Of a stretch of 55,868 nt of DNA, positions 1 through 8,013 are shown piece after piece. Every line of letters starts with the position of its first letter. Position 1 is the stretch's first letter. The position numbers and the translations under genes were made by a program. This DNA comes from a virus. Location: the IMG/VR virus record IMGVR_UViG_3300046542_000211, positions 1 to 55,868 of that record; one strand, written 5' to 3'. The notes beneath the pieces were generated by a model that had not been told where the DNA came from, made no database searches, and worked only from the letters and a program-made list of their open reading frames with translations.

Positions 1-894
1 GCCGGTCGCCAGTTCGGCGTCGGTTGGGGACTTGCCGCCGTTGGTGACATCCCAGGTGTAACCCTTCAGGCCCAGGCCGAAGGTGTAGTCGACCTGGATG
101 GTGGTCTCGATGCGCTCCTTGCCGTTCGAGGTGTCGACGTTCGAGATCTGGTCGCGAGCGTCGTGAACCAGCGCGGCGCCCGACACCAGGGACAGGATGA
201 TCTCTTTGTTCGGCGTGCCAGCCTGGGCAAGCGCCGGGGCGTCGGTGACGACGGAGACCTTGCCGAGAATGTCGACGACGCGGACATTGCCGGCCTGGAA
301 CAGCTGCGCGGCGTTGGCCAGGTTCTGACCGACCAGCTTGTGGTAGGTGGTGCCCTGCATGATCTGGGCTACCAGGTTCTGCGAGGCATCGCCGAACTTG
401 GCGTGCGCGTTGTTCAGAGCAGCCTGGCTGATGCCCAAGGTTGCCGATACGTCGTTGACGGCAGCTGCCTGGGCAGTGATCGCAGCAACCAGCGCGGCGA
501 TAGCGGTGTTCAGCTGGTCTTTCAGCAGGATCTCGGCGAAGGCGCGCGATGCGACCTCGATGCCCTGCACGGTTGGGCGCTGCAGCCAGGTCATCTGGGA
601 TGGCTCGTAGCGGATCGGACCGAAGCCGCCGGCAACCTTCACCGTGGCGTTTTTCAGCTCGGTCAGGTCGGTGACAGCTGCTGCGCCGTTGGCAGCGTAG
701 CGATCTACGCGGCGCTGGGCAGCGGCCAGGGTCTGGAAGAACGACTCTTGCAGGAAGTCGCCAGTGAAGCCGTCCGGAGACAGGATGATCGCGCCATTGC
801 TGGCAGCGTTGAACGCCGCGGTCATCTGGTCCAGGGATTCCAGCGCAGCCGGCATGATGTATTCGTTGAACACTTGCATTTGAGACAGGGACAT
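1..894 (-). CDS. major capsid protein, C-terminus cut off by window edge
   Basis: This holds the first 298 codons of the 322-residue protein that is complete at 52468-53436; the visible part is identical. It starts at 894 and runs off the left edge. It sits 12 bp downstream of the scaffold gene, as a major capsid gene should in a terminase-portal-MuF-scaffold-capsid order. The protein begins MSLSQMQVFNEYIMPAAL and is rich in Ala/Gln helices, with no cleaved prohead domain because the scaffold is a separate gene. The capsid assignment rests on gene order and size. Confidence 0.8.
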   Translation of the reverse strand, partial: MSLSQMQVFNEYIMPAALESLDQMTAAFNAASNGAIILSPDGFTGDFLQESFFQTLAAAQRRVDRYAANGAAAVTDLTELKNATVKVAGGFGPIRYEPSQMTWLQRPTVQGIEVASRAFAEILLKDQLNTAIAALVAAITAQAAAVNDVSATLGISQAALNNAHAKFGDASQNLVAQIMQGTTYHKLVGQNLANAAQLFQAGNVRVVDILGKVSVVTDAPALAQAGTPNKEIILSLVSGAALVHDARDQISNVDTSNGKERIETTIQVDYTFGLGLKGYTWDVTNGGKSPTDAELATG

Positions 895-906
895 AAAGTC
901 AATCCT

Positions 907-1617
907 TTACTTGAGAGGGAGGTCTGGGTACTTGCTTGCGATCGCCTTGGTGCGCTCGTCTTTGTTGCCGCCGATGTTGCCTTTTGCGGCCCCGCCGCCA
1001 TTCCCAGCACCTGAAGCCCCGCCACCAGATGCCTTGCTACCCGCGATCAACGGCGCGAAGGCCGTGTTGTTTGCGAATTCTGCTTTCAGCTCGTCCAGCG
1101 TTGCCGCCGAGAGCTTGCCCTGCTTGTCGAGTACGACCACAACGGGCTTGCCGTCGCGCTGCTCGACGCTCAGACGGCGTTCAATGTGTGGCAGCAATGC
1201 TTCGGCACTGCCTGGAATTGCCAGGGAAGACGCGATGTCAGTAGCGGTGCGACCGACAGTCAGATCACGGATCTGAGTGCTCAGCGTGCCGCGCTCGCTT
1301 TCCAGCATGCCGTTCAGCTCAGCTTCGCGGCGGGCGTACTTCTCGGACCAGGAACGCTCGAGCTCTTCGACGTTGCCGGACTTGCGGGCGGCGTCTTCAC
1401 GATCCAGGCGGGCCTGATCCTCGGCCTCCTTGCGCGCCTTGTCGGCGGCCTTCTTCTCGTCGAGCAGTTCCTGAACCTTTGATTTCAGGCCGGAGACATC
1501 CTCAGGCTGCGGCAGACCTTCAATGCCGAGGACGAACTTGCCATCCTTCTCGACGTACAGGGTTTTTACCGATTCATCGACACCTTCGAGGGTGTCAAGT
1601 TGGAATTTCAACGCCAT
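907..1617 (-). CDS. capsid scaffolding protein
   Basis: 236 aa. I chose the ATG at 1617 (MALKFQLDTLEG) because GGGAGA lies just upstream and the second copy starts at the same place; an upstream in-frame start would run through a terminator hairpin. Residues about 40-120 are a charged coiled coil (KKAADKARKEAEDQARLDRED), followed by a Gly/Ala-rich segment and a short C-terminal helix ending LPLK. This is the usual build of a scaffold of the GPO/DUF4355 type, which directs procapsid assembly. The gene directly precedes the capsid gene. It differs from its second copy mainly in residues 1-80. Confidence 0.8.
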   Translation of the reverse strand: MALKFQLDTLEGVDESVKTLYVEKDGKFVLGIEGLPQPEDVSGLKSKVQELLDEKKAADKARKEAEDQARLDREDAARKSGNVEELERSWSEKYARREAELNGMLESERGTLSTQIRDLTVGRTATDIASSLAIPGSAEALLPHIERRLSVEQRDGKPVVVVLDKQGKLSAATLDELKAEFANNTAFAPLIAGSKASGGGASGAGNGGGAAKGNIGGNKDERTKAIASKYPDLPLK

Positions 1618-1661
1618 TTCTGTCTCCCAGAGACTTAGTGCAGGCCCTGCCCGCAGATGTG

Positions 1662-1686
1662 AAAAACCCCGCACTTGGCGGGGCTT
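1662..1686 (-). terminator. intrinsic terminator upstream of scaffold gene
   Basis: On the minus strand CCCCGC-caagt-GCGGGG is followed by TTTTT. It lies between the HNH/MuF genes and scaffold/capsid, so it should reduce or reset transcription into the capsid genes unless late transcription is antiterminated. The second copy keeps it at about 54206-54228. Confidence 0.75.
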
Positions 1687-1694
1687 GGTGATTT

Positions 1695-1736
1695 GTCGCG
1701 CTACGTTTTGCGCATTCGCTGTTTCGTGGCGCGCTA
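1695..1736. repeat. inverted repeat element CGCGCTACGTTT...GTGGCGCG
   Basis: CGCGCTACG and CGTGGCGCG flank a spacer of about 20 bp. Related elements occur near 7650, 22528, 23415 and 54236, always 5' of a minus-strand gene. Read as RNA of the plus strand the single mismatch becomes a U-G pair. The HNH stop codon at 1734-1736 lies at its edge. Confidence 0.7.
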
Positions 1737-2531
1737 TATGTGGGCCCACGTTTTTCGGCCAACAATTGAACTGATGTTCGATTTCGACACGAAGAACATC
1801 GCAGCGATCTCACTAAGGGTTGAGCCATCGCCGGAAAGACTTCGGATCTTCAATATATCCAAGCTGTTTAGCTTGGCTCGGCCAGACTTCTCGCCTCTCG
1901 CCCTGCCTTTGTGCGAGCGCTTTTCGCCGTCCTGCATTGGAAGGACCATCTGCACCATGCTGCGCCTGGCCTCGGCTATGCGGTGACAAGACTGGCACCG
2001 ACATGCAAGGTTGCTTAGCTGGTTTGCCTTCCTGTAGCTGGAGAAGTTGTGAAACGGGATCACATGATCAACATCAAGGCCCCTGCCGAACCGTTCGGCG
2101 CTTTCGTCGCCGGTCATTCCGCAGTCTACGCAGGCATCGCCATCACGATTGATTGCCAGCAGTCGCTGCTTCTGCCAGTTAGGCCCGCGGCTGTTGACGT
2201 TATTCAGGGCCGACTTTCCACCCTGCCAGTTCGGATGCTTCTCTTGCGAGAAGGCCAGCCCTATCTTCCGCTTGCGCTCAGGATTGTTGCGTATCCAGTC
2301 GTTGTGGCACTTCTGCGTACACGTTCCGGCGCCGCTATAGGCGACCACGCGAAGGTGCCCGGCGCGATTGCGCACAAACTTGATGGCGGTAAATACCACC
2401 GAACAACTCTTGCATGTGCACGGTGCAGGCTTTTTGTCTGCAACCCGACAGGCGTGTGAGCAGTATTTATAACTGCGGACTTTTGGCGGCTTTCCGCATG
2501 ACGCGCACGCAGATAGAATGGCGGTACCCAT
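1734..2531 (-). CDS. free-standing HNH homing endonuclease
   Basis: 265 aa, ATG at 2531 with GAGAGG upstream. The N-terminal 90 residues carry Cys pairs of two small zinc-binding modules (CASCGK...CSHAC, CKSC...CTQKCHNDW). The central HNH core is CVDCG...LDVDHVIPFHNFSS...NQLSNLACRCQSCH. The C-terminal 50 residues form a helix-turn-helix-like segment (ILKIRSLSGDGSTLSEIAAMF) such as is used for target recognition. It sits between MuF and scaffold in an 876-bp insertion that is absent from the second copy at 54276, so the empty site is visible in this window. Upstream, 2562-2596 forms a GAGCCGGA/TCCGGCTC hairpin. Genes of this kind cut the HNH-free allele and copy themselves in by repair. Confidence 0.9.
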   Translation of the reverse strand: MGTAILSACASCGKPPKVRSYKYCSHACRVADKKPAPCTCKSCSVVFTAIKFVRNRAGHLRVVAYSGAGTCTQKCHNDWIRNNPERKRKIGLAFSQEKHPNWQGGKSALNNVNSRGPNWQKQRLLAINRDGDACVDCGMTGDESAERFGRGLDVDHVIPFHNFSSYRKANQLSNLACRCQSCHRIAEARRSMVQMVLPMQDGEKRSHKGRARGEKSGRAKLNSLDILKIRSLSGDGSTLSEIAAMFFVSKSNISSIVGRKTWAHI

Positions 2532-2610
2532 TTTGACCTCTCGTACAGGCTGAAGTGGTTAGAGCCGGACTGGTGTTGGAAGCACCTTTCCGGCTCGTTC
2601 ATTTTAGCCT

Positions 2611-3684
2611 CTACAGCCCCGCTCTAGCGAACATTTCCGGCTCTAATTCCTTAAGCTGCACAAGGGTTAGAGGCTTGAAGTTGGTGCCGAGCTGCAATGC
2701 CGAGAACTTCTCAGCGCTGATCCCGCCATCCCGCAGCAATTTCCCCCTTGTCGGCCCGATCGCCAGATCCTGGAATGCAGCGCTCTGCGTCCGCAACCAC
2801 TGGTAGTACGTCAAATCCGCAGATACCTGGCCGTGCATACTCGACTGCGTGGCGCCCTTGCTGAATAGCTCGCTGTACTTGGTGATCAAGATGAACGAGC
2901 TTCGGCAATTCGGGTGCATTGGCGGTCGCGGCCCGGAATCAACCGGAAACACCTTCCCGCTTAGCGAGCGGCATATCTGCGAAGTGCGGTTGTCGAGGGT
3001 ACTGATAAACCTAATTCCCTTGACGATGTCGTCATTCGCCTTTGCCACCTCATTTCTAGCCTGGCTTGCCACATGCTGGACGGCGGTTCGTACCACCGTG
3101 CCGGCGTTGCGCTCGGTCGTGGCGAGAATGCCGTCGGAGTAGGCCAGCGCCTTGGTACCCCGGATCTGCCGGACTATCTCGGCGTTGGTCTGCCCTTCGA
3201 ACCAGCCCTGACGGATCGCGCCGCTGATTTTCTCGACCTCGGCCGCCGACCAGTCCTTGATGAAGGGCTCCAGCAGCTTGCCGCCACCATTGCCCTTGAT
3301 GCTAAGTGGGTTCTTGAAGGCCGCGGTCTTGAGCGTCTGGAGCGCCGGCACCGCCGCGTCGAGACTGATGCCGACCGGTAGCGTGTTGGTCAGCAGCGTG
3401 GCTTCGAAGCTGGCCTGCGACTGCGCGATATCCATCAGGTCGAGCTGTAGCTGATCAGTGAAGCCGGCAAGGATGTCGACCAGGATCGCGTCGACCTCCT
3501 TCAGCAGCTTGTCCAGGCGAGCCCGGGTGAAGTCGGTCAGCTCATCGCCGCTCAGCCTCTCCCGGATGCTCTGGTCGATCCGCACCAGGAAGGGCGCGAA
3601 CTTCTCCGCCTCCCCTGCCTTCAGCCGCTCGAGCATGACCATGTTGCGGATGCTGCTGTCGAGCTGCTCGATGGTCGTCATCAT
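2611..3684 (-). CDS. MuF-like minor head protein (SPP1 gp7 family)
   Basis: 357 aa. A long helical N-terminal part is followed by the Phage_Mu_F core at about 215-270, with TLDNRTSQICRSL and the conserved PPMHPNCRSSF metal-site-like motif. MuF proteins sit at the portal vertex and help head morphogenesis. The start at 3684 overlaps the portal stop as ATGA, indicating translational coupling. Compared with the second copy (54277-55350) the first 210 residues differ at roughly ten positions, whereas the C-terminal 145 residues differ heavily. The divergent end lies next to the HNH insertion. Confidence 0.9.
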   Translation of the reverse strand: MMTTIEQLDSSIRNMVMLERLKAGEAEKFAPFLVRIDQSIRERLSGDELTDFTRARLDKLLKEVDAILVDILAGFTDQLQLDLMDIAQSQASFEATLLTNTLPVGISLDAAVPALQTLKTAAFKNPLSIKGNGGGKLLEPFIKDWSAAEVEKISGAIRQGWFEGQTNAEIVRQIRGTKALAYSDGILATTERNAGTVVRTAVQHVASQARNEVAKANDDIVKGIRFISTLDNRTSQICRSLSGKVFPVDSGPRPPMHPNCRSSFILITKYSELFSKGATQSSMHGQVSADLTYYQWLRTQSAAFQDLAIGPTRGKLLRDGGISAEKFSALQLGTNFKPLTLVQLKELEPEMFARAGL

Positions 3685-5105
3685 TCACCGCCAAGGGCCA
3701 GGCCCGACGTACTGGCTTCCAGCTCGCCCTGGATGTCCTCGTCGGTCTTCTCCGGGTTGATCACCCCGCGGTCACGCAGGTATTGCCAGAAGTCCGACGC
3801 AGGAAGGCGACCGCCCTGCACAGCATTGAACAGGGCAGACATGATCGCCGCGTCCAGGCTGACTTGCGTGAAGTCCTGATTGATCTTGTAGACGGTCTCG
3901 CCTGCAGCGTTCGAGAACTCAGCCATCCAGGCCAGGCACTGACTGTATGCCTCGCTGACGTTGCTCACGATCAGCGACAGGACGCTATGCTCGGCGGCGC
4001 TGTCATTGTCGGCCTGGGTTGCGGTCTTCACCGCGCTGCCCCGCTCGATCAGCCGGGCGCCGATGGAAACCATGTCGTCTTTCTTGGCGTCCATGGCCTC
4101 TTTTACGAGGGTGTTTGGCTCAGGCTGGGCAAACCCGCACGACCCATCCTTTGGCAGCGTGAGCGGCGCACGGGAGCCGACATAGATGCCGGCCGCCTCC
4201 AGGTGATCGCGCCAGGCCTCATCGAGCCCGGCAATCCAGAACTGCGGCTGCCCGGCAAAGTAGGCCGAATCCTCATAGTCCGCGCTGTTGTGATAATGGC
4301 CGATATTGATCTCGGCCATGTCGTACAGCGGGGAGTCGTCTACCGAAGAATCGTTGTTCTCGCTGCCCAGGAACTGGAACGGGATCACGCGCCAGGGCTG
4401 GCCGAGTCCATTCAGCGGGGCGAATGGCGCAGTGACCATTGCCGTCTGGCTACCACCCGCTTCCCACACCTCTTGCGTATAAACGCCGGCGGCATCCAGG
4501 CGTAGCACCCGGTATTGAACCTTCTGCTCACTGCCAAACCCGTCGTCGGTGTCGACATCGACCGTCTCGCGCAGCACGACCAGGCACAGCAGATGCTGGC
4601 CGCCGACTTGGCGAGTCTTCCAGTTTATGATGGTCTCGGCCGGGTAGCTGGCAATATTCGCCCGAGCACGGCCGGATTGTTCGTCCGCCTTGCTCACGGT
4701 GCCCGCCTGGACAGCGACGTAATCCACCAACAGCCCGTGTCGGCCGACTTCGAGCAGATGCCCGGTGACCGACTGCGATTGCTGATAGATGCTCACGCCT
4801 TGGCCGTCGATGTCCTTGGCCACGTAGTCGAGAGCGCCGGGAACAGTCAGCGTGGGCCAGGTGCGGAACGCCGCCCCGACCAGACTATGCTTCGTCCGGC
4901 CGGTGGCGTTGTAGAACACCGCGCGCTTCTTGTAATCCTCATAGCGCGCCTTGTTCTCGGCGCTGGTATCCGTCGAGTTGGGCCGCGGCAGGTACAGGTC
5001 GCCAGCCGCCTTGATGGTTTCCGAGCCCTTGCAGACGTCGCGCACCAGGCGCCAGCGGGACTGTGCCGCGTCGTACTCCGGGCGGGTGAAAGTGACGTCT
5101 GCCAT
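3681..5105 (-). CDS. portal protein (DUF4055 type)
   Basis: 474 aa from the ATG at 5105, which overlaps the terminase stop by one base (TAATG). The N-terminus MADVTFTRPEYDAAQSRW and the wing/stem pattern resemble the DUF4055 portals found beside MuF in many Pseudomonas phages. The protein would form the dodecameric DNA channel and the docking site for terminase. A longer reading frame extends upstream inside terminase, but its extra N-terminus is not plausible. The second copy is cut by the right edge. Confidence 0.85.
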   Translation of the reverse strand: MADVTFTRPEYDAAQSRWRLVRDVCKGSETIKAAGDLYLPRPNSTDTSAENKARYEDYKKRAVFYNATGRTKHSLVGAAFRTWPTLTVPGALDYVAKDIDGQGVSIYQQSQSVTGHLLEVGRHGLLVDYVAVQAGTVSKADEQSGRARANIASYPAETIINWKTRQVGGQHLLCLVVLRETVDVDTDDGFGSEQKVQYRVLRLDAAGVYTQEVWEAGGSQTAMVTAPFAPLNGLGQPWRVIPFQFLGSENNDSSVDDSPLYDMAEINIGHYHNSADYEDSAYFAGQPQFWIAGLDEAWRDHLEAAGIYVGSRAPLTLPKDGSCGFAQPEPNTLVKEAMDAKKDDMVSIGARLIERGSAVKTATQADNDSAAEHSVLSLIVSNVSEAYSQCLAWMAEFSNAAGETVYKINQDFTQVSLDAAIMSALFNAVQGGRLPASDFWQYLRDRGVINPEKTDEDIQGELEASTSGLALGGE

Positions 5106-6592
5106 TAGCGTGCGAATCCCATTTTGATTGATTTGACCGGCTTCCGCGCGCTCTTGGCCACGGCGAAGTAGCGGAAGGCGTCGGATCCGTGCGATGTCCA
5201 GTCGTGCAGCGGCTTGTCTTTCCAGCAGCCGCGCTTGTCGTCCCACTCCTTGCGGTAGCCCTCAAGACAGGCAATGCCTTCCTCGCACTTGGCGTTGTCG
5301 AACACGCACTTGGGCAGGATCTCGCGCGCCTGCTCGATGCCATCATTGATGCCGAGCTTTGGCACGACCTGGAACGTCATGCTGTATTTCTGCCCGTCGA
5401 TGTCGTAGCCCTCACGGGCCAGCTCGCGGCGGGTCTTGGCATCGCTGCCGAACTCACGGTTGTCGATGTCGTGCGGGCCCCAGTGCTCGGAATAGGTGTA
5501 ACCCTTGTCCTTGAGCACCTTCATGTAGTGCCGCAGGCCTTCGCCCGAGTTCTCGTAGTAATCGATGACGTGGTATTCGTCGCCGACCTGGCGCACGAAC
5601 CAGATGGCCGTGGAGTCGCCGACGCCAATGTCCCAGAAGGTCATCACCGGTAGGTGGCTGTTGTCCGGGACAGTGCCGATGCGCTGATTCAGGTAAAGCT
5701 TGGCGAACTGCTGGGCGTAGTAGGCGCCCTCGACCGACTGCTGGAAGGCCTCGGCCGGTATCGACGGGTATTCCCGCTTCATGTCGTCGCCGAGCGTCTT
5801 CTCCTTGGCCGCGTACCAGGCCCTCTGACCGTCGTTCGTGACGATCCCGTGCTTGGCGTGCAGTTCGTTGAGGTAATCGGTCAGGCGCTGCGGCACGACG
5901 GCGCCGACAGGGTCCAGCCAGTAGCCTTTGTTCTTCCACCAGGAGAAGAAGAAGAATTTCCAGTCCAGCAGACCCAGGGGCGCGCCGCTCAGCTGCTGCT
6001 TTTCAGCGCTCTGCGAATAGTCGTAGAAGTAGCCGGCCCGGCCCTCCGCCGTCGACTCAATCGTGACGAAGCAATCGGTGGCGACAGCCTCGAAGGCGCC
6101 GGTGACGATCTCTCTGGCCTTGTGGGGAAACTTGGCGCAGATCTTCCCGAACTCGGATACGTGCAGATACCGTAGAGTCCCGCCCCGGAAGGATGTGGAC
6201 ACGTAGAGCGATCCGCCCTTGCGAAACACAAGCTCGCCAGCAGCATCGTTAGAAGCAGGGTTGGCAGCGCGTATCTCCGCAGGAAGGTTGTCATAGGCAT
6301 ATTTGATCTTCTCCCGGAACAGGCGCTTGGCGTCCGTCAGGGTGTGAGCAATCAGGGCGCACTTGGCCGACTCGAACAGGGCGGCGTCCAGCTGGATGAT
6401 GCACTGCTCAGTCGTGAAGCCGAGCTGCCGGGCCTTCAGGATGATGTTCCGGGTGTGCAGGCCGTCGTAGTACTCCAGCTGCTCGTCCGTCATCCGGAAG
6501 CGGACTTTCTTGCCCTGCTTGTCGGTGATGTTGTAGAGGTTGTTCAGCCGCCACCGCTTATCCCTGAGCAGCTGCATGTGCTCGGGCTTCAT
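5105..6592 (-). CDS. terminase large subunit
   Basis: 495 aa. The ATPase motor shows the terminase-type Walker A KARQLGFTT near residue 55 and the Walker B/catalytic segment YLHVSEFG near 145. The RNase H-like nuclease domain starts at TFWDIGVGDSTAIWFV near 315 and ends with the last acidic residue in SHGSDAFRYF near 470. It cuts concatemeric DNA and pumps it into the prohead. It is separated from the small subunit gene by 2 bp. Confidence 0.95.
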   Translation of the reverse strand: MKPEHMQLLRDKRWRLNNLYNITDKQGKKVRFRMTDEQLEYYDGLHTRNIILKARQLGFTTEQCIIQLDAALFESAKCALIAHTLTDAKRLFREKIKYAYDNLPAEIRAANPASNDAAGELVFRKGGSLYVSTSFRGGTLRYLHVSEFGKICAKFPHKAREIVTGAFEAVATDCFVTIESTAEGRAGYFYDYSQSAEKQQLSGAPLGLLDWKFFFFSWWKNKGYWLDPVGAVVPQRLTDYLNELHAKHGIVTNDGQRAWYAAKEKTLGDDMKREYPSIPAEAFQQSVEGAYYAQQFAKLYLNQRIGTVPDNSHLPVMTFWDIGVGDSTAIWFVRQVGDEYHVIDYYENSGEGLRHYMKVLKDKGYTYSEHWGPHDIDNREFGSDAKTRRELAREGYDIDGQKYSMTFQVVPKLGINDGIEQAREILPKCVFDNAKCEEGIACLEGYRKEWDDKRGCWKDKPLHDWTSHGSDAFRYFAVAKSARKPVKSIKMGFAR

Positions 6593-6594
6593 GG

Positions 6595-7119
6595 TCAGGC
6601 GTCCTTCGATAGTTCATCCATCAGATCGGACAGGCCGCTGACTGTCTTGTCGCCTTCCTCGGTGTCGAGGTTGTAGGCCTGGCGCTCGCCCTTGATGACC
6701 TTGAGCTGGGCGTCGACGCCGGCATTCAGTGCGCGGGAGAAGTCGCCAAGGTTCTCGGCGACCACATCCATATCGCCAAGAGCATCGCTGAGCTTGTCGG
6801 CGATCTTGCGCCACCTGGCCAGTCCGGTACGGTGCGACAGCACGACAGCGGCGGCAGCGTCGGATGCTTCCTCGATGATGTCGTCATCGGTACGCAGTGC
6901 GTCCTGCGTACCGTCCGTGCGTACCTCGGCGCGGACCAGCTTGTCTTTGGTGGCCTGCTGGACCTTCTCGGTCAGGTCGCGGGCCCACCCTTCCTTCTTG
7001 GCTCGCTTGCGTATCGCGCCGTCAGTCAGGCTGTTCTGGTCTGCGATTGCTCGCACCGAAAGCGACCCGGCCCGGTAGGCTCGTTCGATCGCCTCCCAGT
7101 CGGGTTGCTTCGTTGCCAT
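6595..7119 (-). CDS. terminase small subunit
   Basis: 174 aa, ATG at 7119 with AAGGAA upstream. The N-terminal 45 residues form a helix-turn-helix typical of TerS (AYRAGSLSVRAIADQNSLTDGAIRKRAKKEGW), for packaging-site recognition. The rest is a helical oligomerisation region. It is placed immediately before the large subunit. Confidence 0.85.
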   Translation of the reverse strand: MATKQPDWEAIERAYRAGSLSVRAIADQNSLTDGAIRKRAKKEGWARDLTEKVQQATKDKLVRAEVRTDGTQDALRTDDDIIEEASDAAAAVVLSHRTGLARWRKIADKLSDALGDMDVVAENLGDFSRALNAGVDAQLKVIKGERQAYNLDTEEGDKTVSGLSDLMDELSKDA

Positions 7120-7128
7120 GGTGATTCC

Positions 7129-7362
7129 TTAACAGATAGCGGAGGGCATGCCCGGACGCTGATTGCGCAACGCGTCCTCCAGGCGTAGCTCTGCGGACCG
7201 ATAGACGCCAAGCTGCGGACCGAGCTGAACAGGAGGCGTCACCTTGTTGAATACAAGGCCCAGGTGCTCGCAGATCGACTTCCACTGCTCGGGCGTTGGC
7301 TGCTTCCACTCCGACAGCTCAGTGAAGCCTTGTAGCCAATATGCGAATTGTTCGGCGGTCAT
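7129..7362 (-). CDS. small conserved phage protein of unknown function
   Basis: 77 aa, beginning MTAEQFAYWLQGF. It has a Trp-rich amphipathic N-terminal half (LSEWKQPTPEQWKSICEHL) and no recognised catalytic motif. Proteins of this look are common just upstream of terminase in Pseudomonas phages. The stop lies 9 bp before the small terminase start, so it is probably cotranscribed with it. Confidence 0.65.
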   Translation of the reverse strand: MTAEQFAYWLQGFTELSEWKQPTPEQWKSICEHLGLVFNKVTPPVQLGPQLGVYRSAELRLEDALRNQRPGMPSAIC

Positions 7363-7429
7363 CTGCCTTTCCCCTTGCCGTGGTTGGTATCTCGTCAGCG
7401 CACTCAGCGAATGCGCTCAGGGGATACGG

Positions 7430-7618
7430 TCATTCCGACCTGTCCAGCCCTTCGATAGCCTTCGGCACCAAGTAGCGGGCCGCTTCTGGCGTAACCTCAA
7501 AGGTGAAGACCACTGGCGCTGTCGATTCCAGCTCTACGTCACGAGGCCAGTGATAGCCGGCGGAGAAGGCCGAGATCAGCAAAAACAGTTCAATGACAGG
7601 CTTAATCAATCGCCTCAT
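7430..7618 (-). CDS. small protein with one N-terminal membrane helix
   Basis: 62 aa. Residues 5-22 (IKPVIELFLLISAFSAGYHW) form a signal-anchor-like hydrophobic segment; the remainder is polar and would face the periplasm. It lies next to the holin genes, so a role in lysis (for example a spanin component) is possible, but no spanin coiled coil is present. Function not recognised. Confidence 0.55.
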   Translation of the reverse strand: MRRLIKPVIELFLLISAFSAGYHWPRDVELESTAPVVFTFEVTPEAARYLVPKAIEGLDRSE

Positions 7619-7647
7619 AGCAATAACACCCCTTTTTCCGTGCGATA

Positions 7648-7672
7648 CATGCGTCGCGCTACGTTTCGCGCT
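7648..7672. repeat. short copy of the CGCGCTACGTTT element
   Basis: GTCGCGCTACGTTTCGCGC matches the left arm of the element at 1695 and can form a small GCGC hairpin, but the full right arm is missing. It lies between two small membrane-protein genes. Confidence 0.45.
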
Positions 7673-7816
7673 TTATGAATTCGTAGTGCGGGACAATCGA
7701 ATCTCGCCCTTCGCCACTCTCTGCCGTCGATCCAGCTTGCGGATCCAGTACAGGACCACGCAGAACATCGCGACCAGGAACCCCAGCCACAGATGGATCA
7801 GGATGTCGGCCGGCAT
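7673..7816 (-). CDS. 47-aa membrane protein in the lysis cluster
   Basis: ATG at 7816 is one base after the stop of the holin-like gene, and TAA ends at 7673. The peptide MPADILIHLWLGFLVAMF continues into one membrane helix (about residues 4-25), followed by a basic tail (IRKLDRRQRVAKGEIRL). The spacing and composition indicate a real gene. The single helix and basic cytoplasmic end suit a small holin or antiholin-type protein, but this is inferred from context. Confidence 0.6.
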   Translation of the reverse strand: MPADILIHLWLGFLVAMFCVVLYWIRKLDRRQRVAKGEIRLSRTTNS

Positions 7817-7817
7817 G

Positions 7818-8012
7818 TCACTTGCTCACATTCGGCTGGAGCACGACGCGGGCAATCATGACCAGCGCACCCAGGATCGCGTAGATACCGGTCGGCAGTG
7901 CCGCTTGCAGTGCTGGCAATACCTGCTCAGCCACGCCCAGCGCAGTGATGGCCGCACCTGCCTGAACGCTGCTCAGCTTCCAGGCGTCTTTCCAGTTGTC
8001 GATCAGTTGCAT
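7818..8012 (-). CDS. holin-like protein (DUF7940 type)
   Basis: 64 aa, starting MQLIDNWKDAWKLSSVQAGA. The N-terminal DNWxxAWKxxSVQ motif, followed by a hydrophobic helix ending near VVLQ, is the pattern of a small holin-associated family often annotated DUF7940. It starts one base before the end of the larger holin gene spacing (stop at 8014), so the two are coupled. It probably helps form or regulate inner-membrane holes for endolysin release. Confidence 0.65.
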   Translation of the reverse strand: MQLIDNWKDAWKLSSVQAGAAITALGVAEQVLPALQAALPTGIYAILGALVMIARVVLQPNVSK

Positions 8013-8013
8013 G

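Larger units (their letters stand above)
1..4202. repeat. left copy of divergent terminal duplication
   Basis: This stretch is homologous to the right end of the window (52543-55868). Positions 1-1245 match with an offset of 52542 without a difference that I can see. From 1246 onward substitutions appear. An extra 876 bp carrying an HNH gene is present only here, after which the offset becomes 51666. The copy contains the capsid gene (3' end missing), scaffold, HNH, MuF and the C-terminal part of portal. Confidence 0.93.

Noticed and set aside
163-1014. Long plus-strand frame opposite the capsid gene (also at 52402-53556)
   Set aside because: It is the antisense shadow of the capsid gene, with no ribosome site; shadows of this kind are expected in high-G+C DNA.
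1-1245. Exact direct terminal repeat of a linear phage genome
   Set aside because: The copies diverge gradually after 1245 bp within genes and one has an insertion, unlike a true terminal repeat that is copied each cycle.
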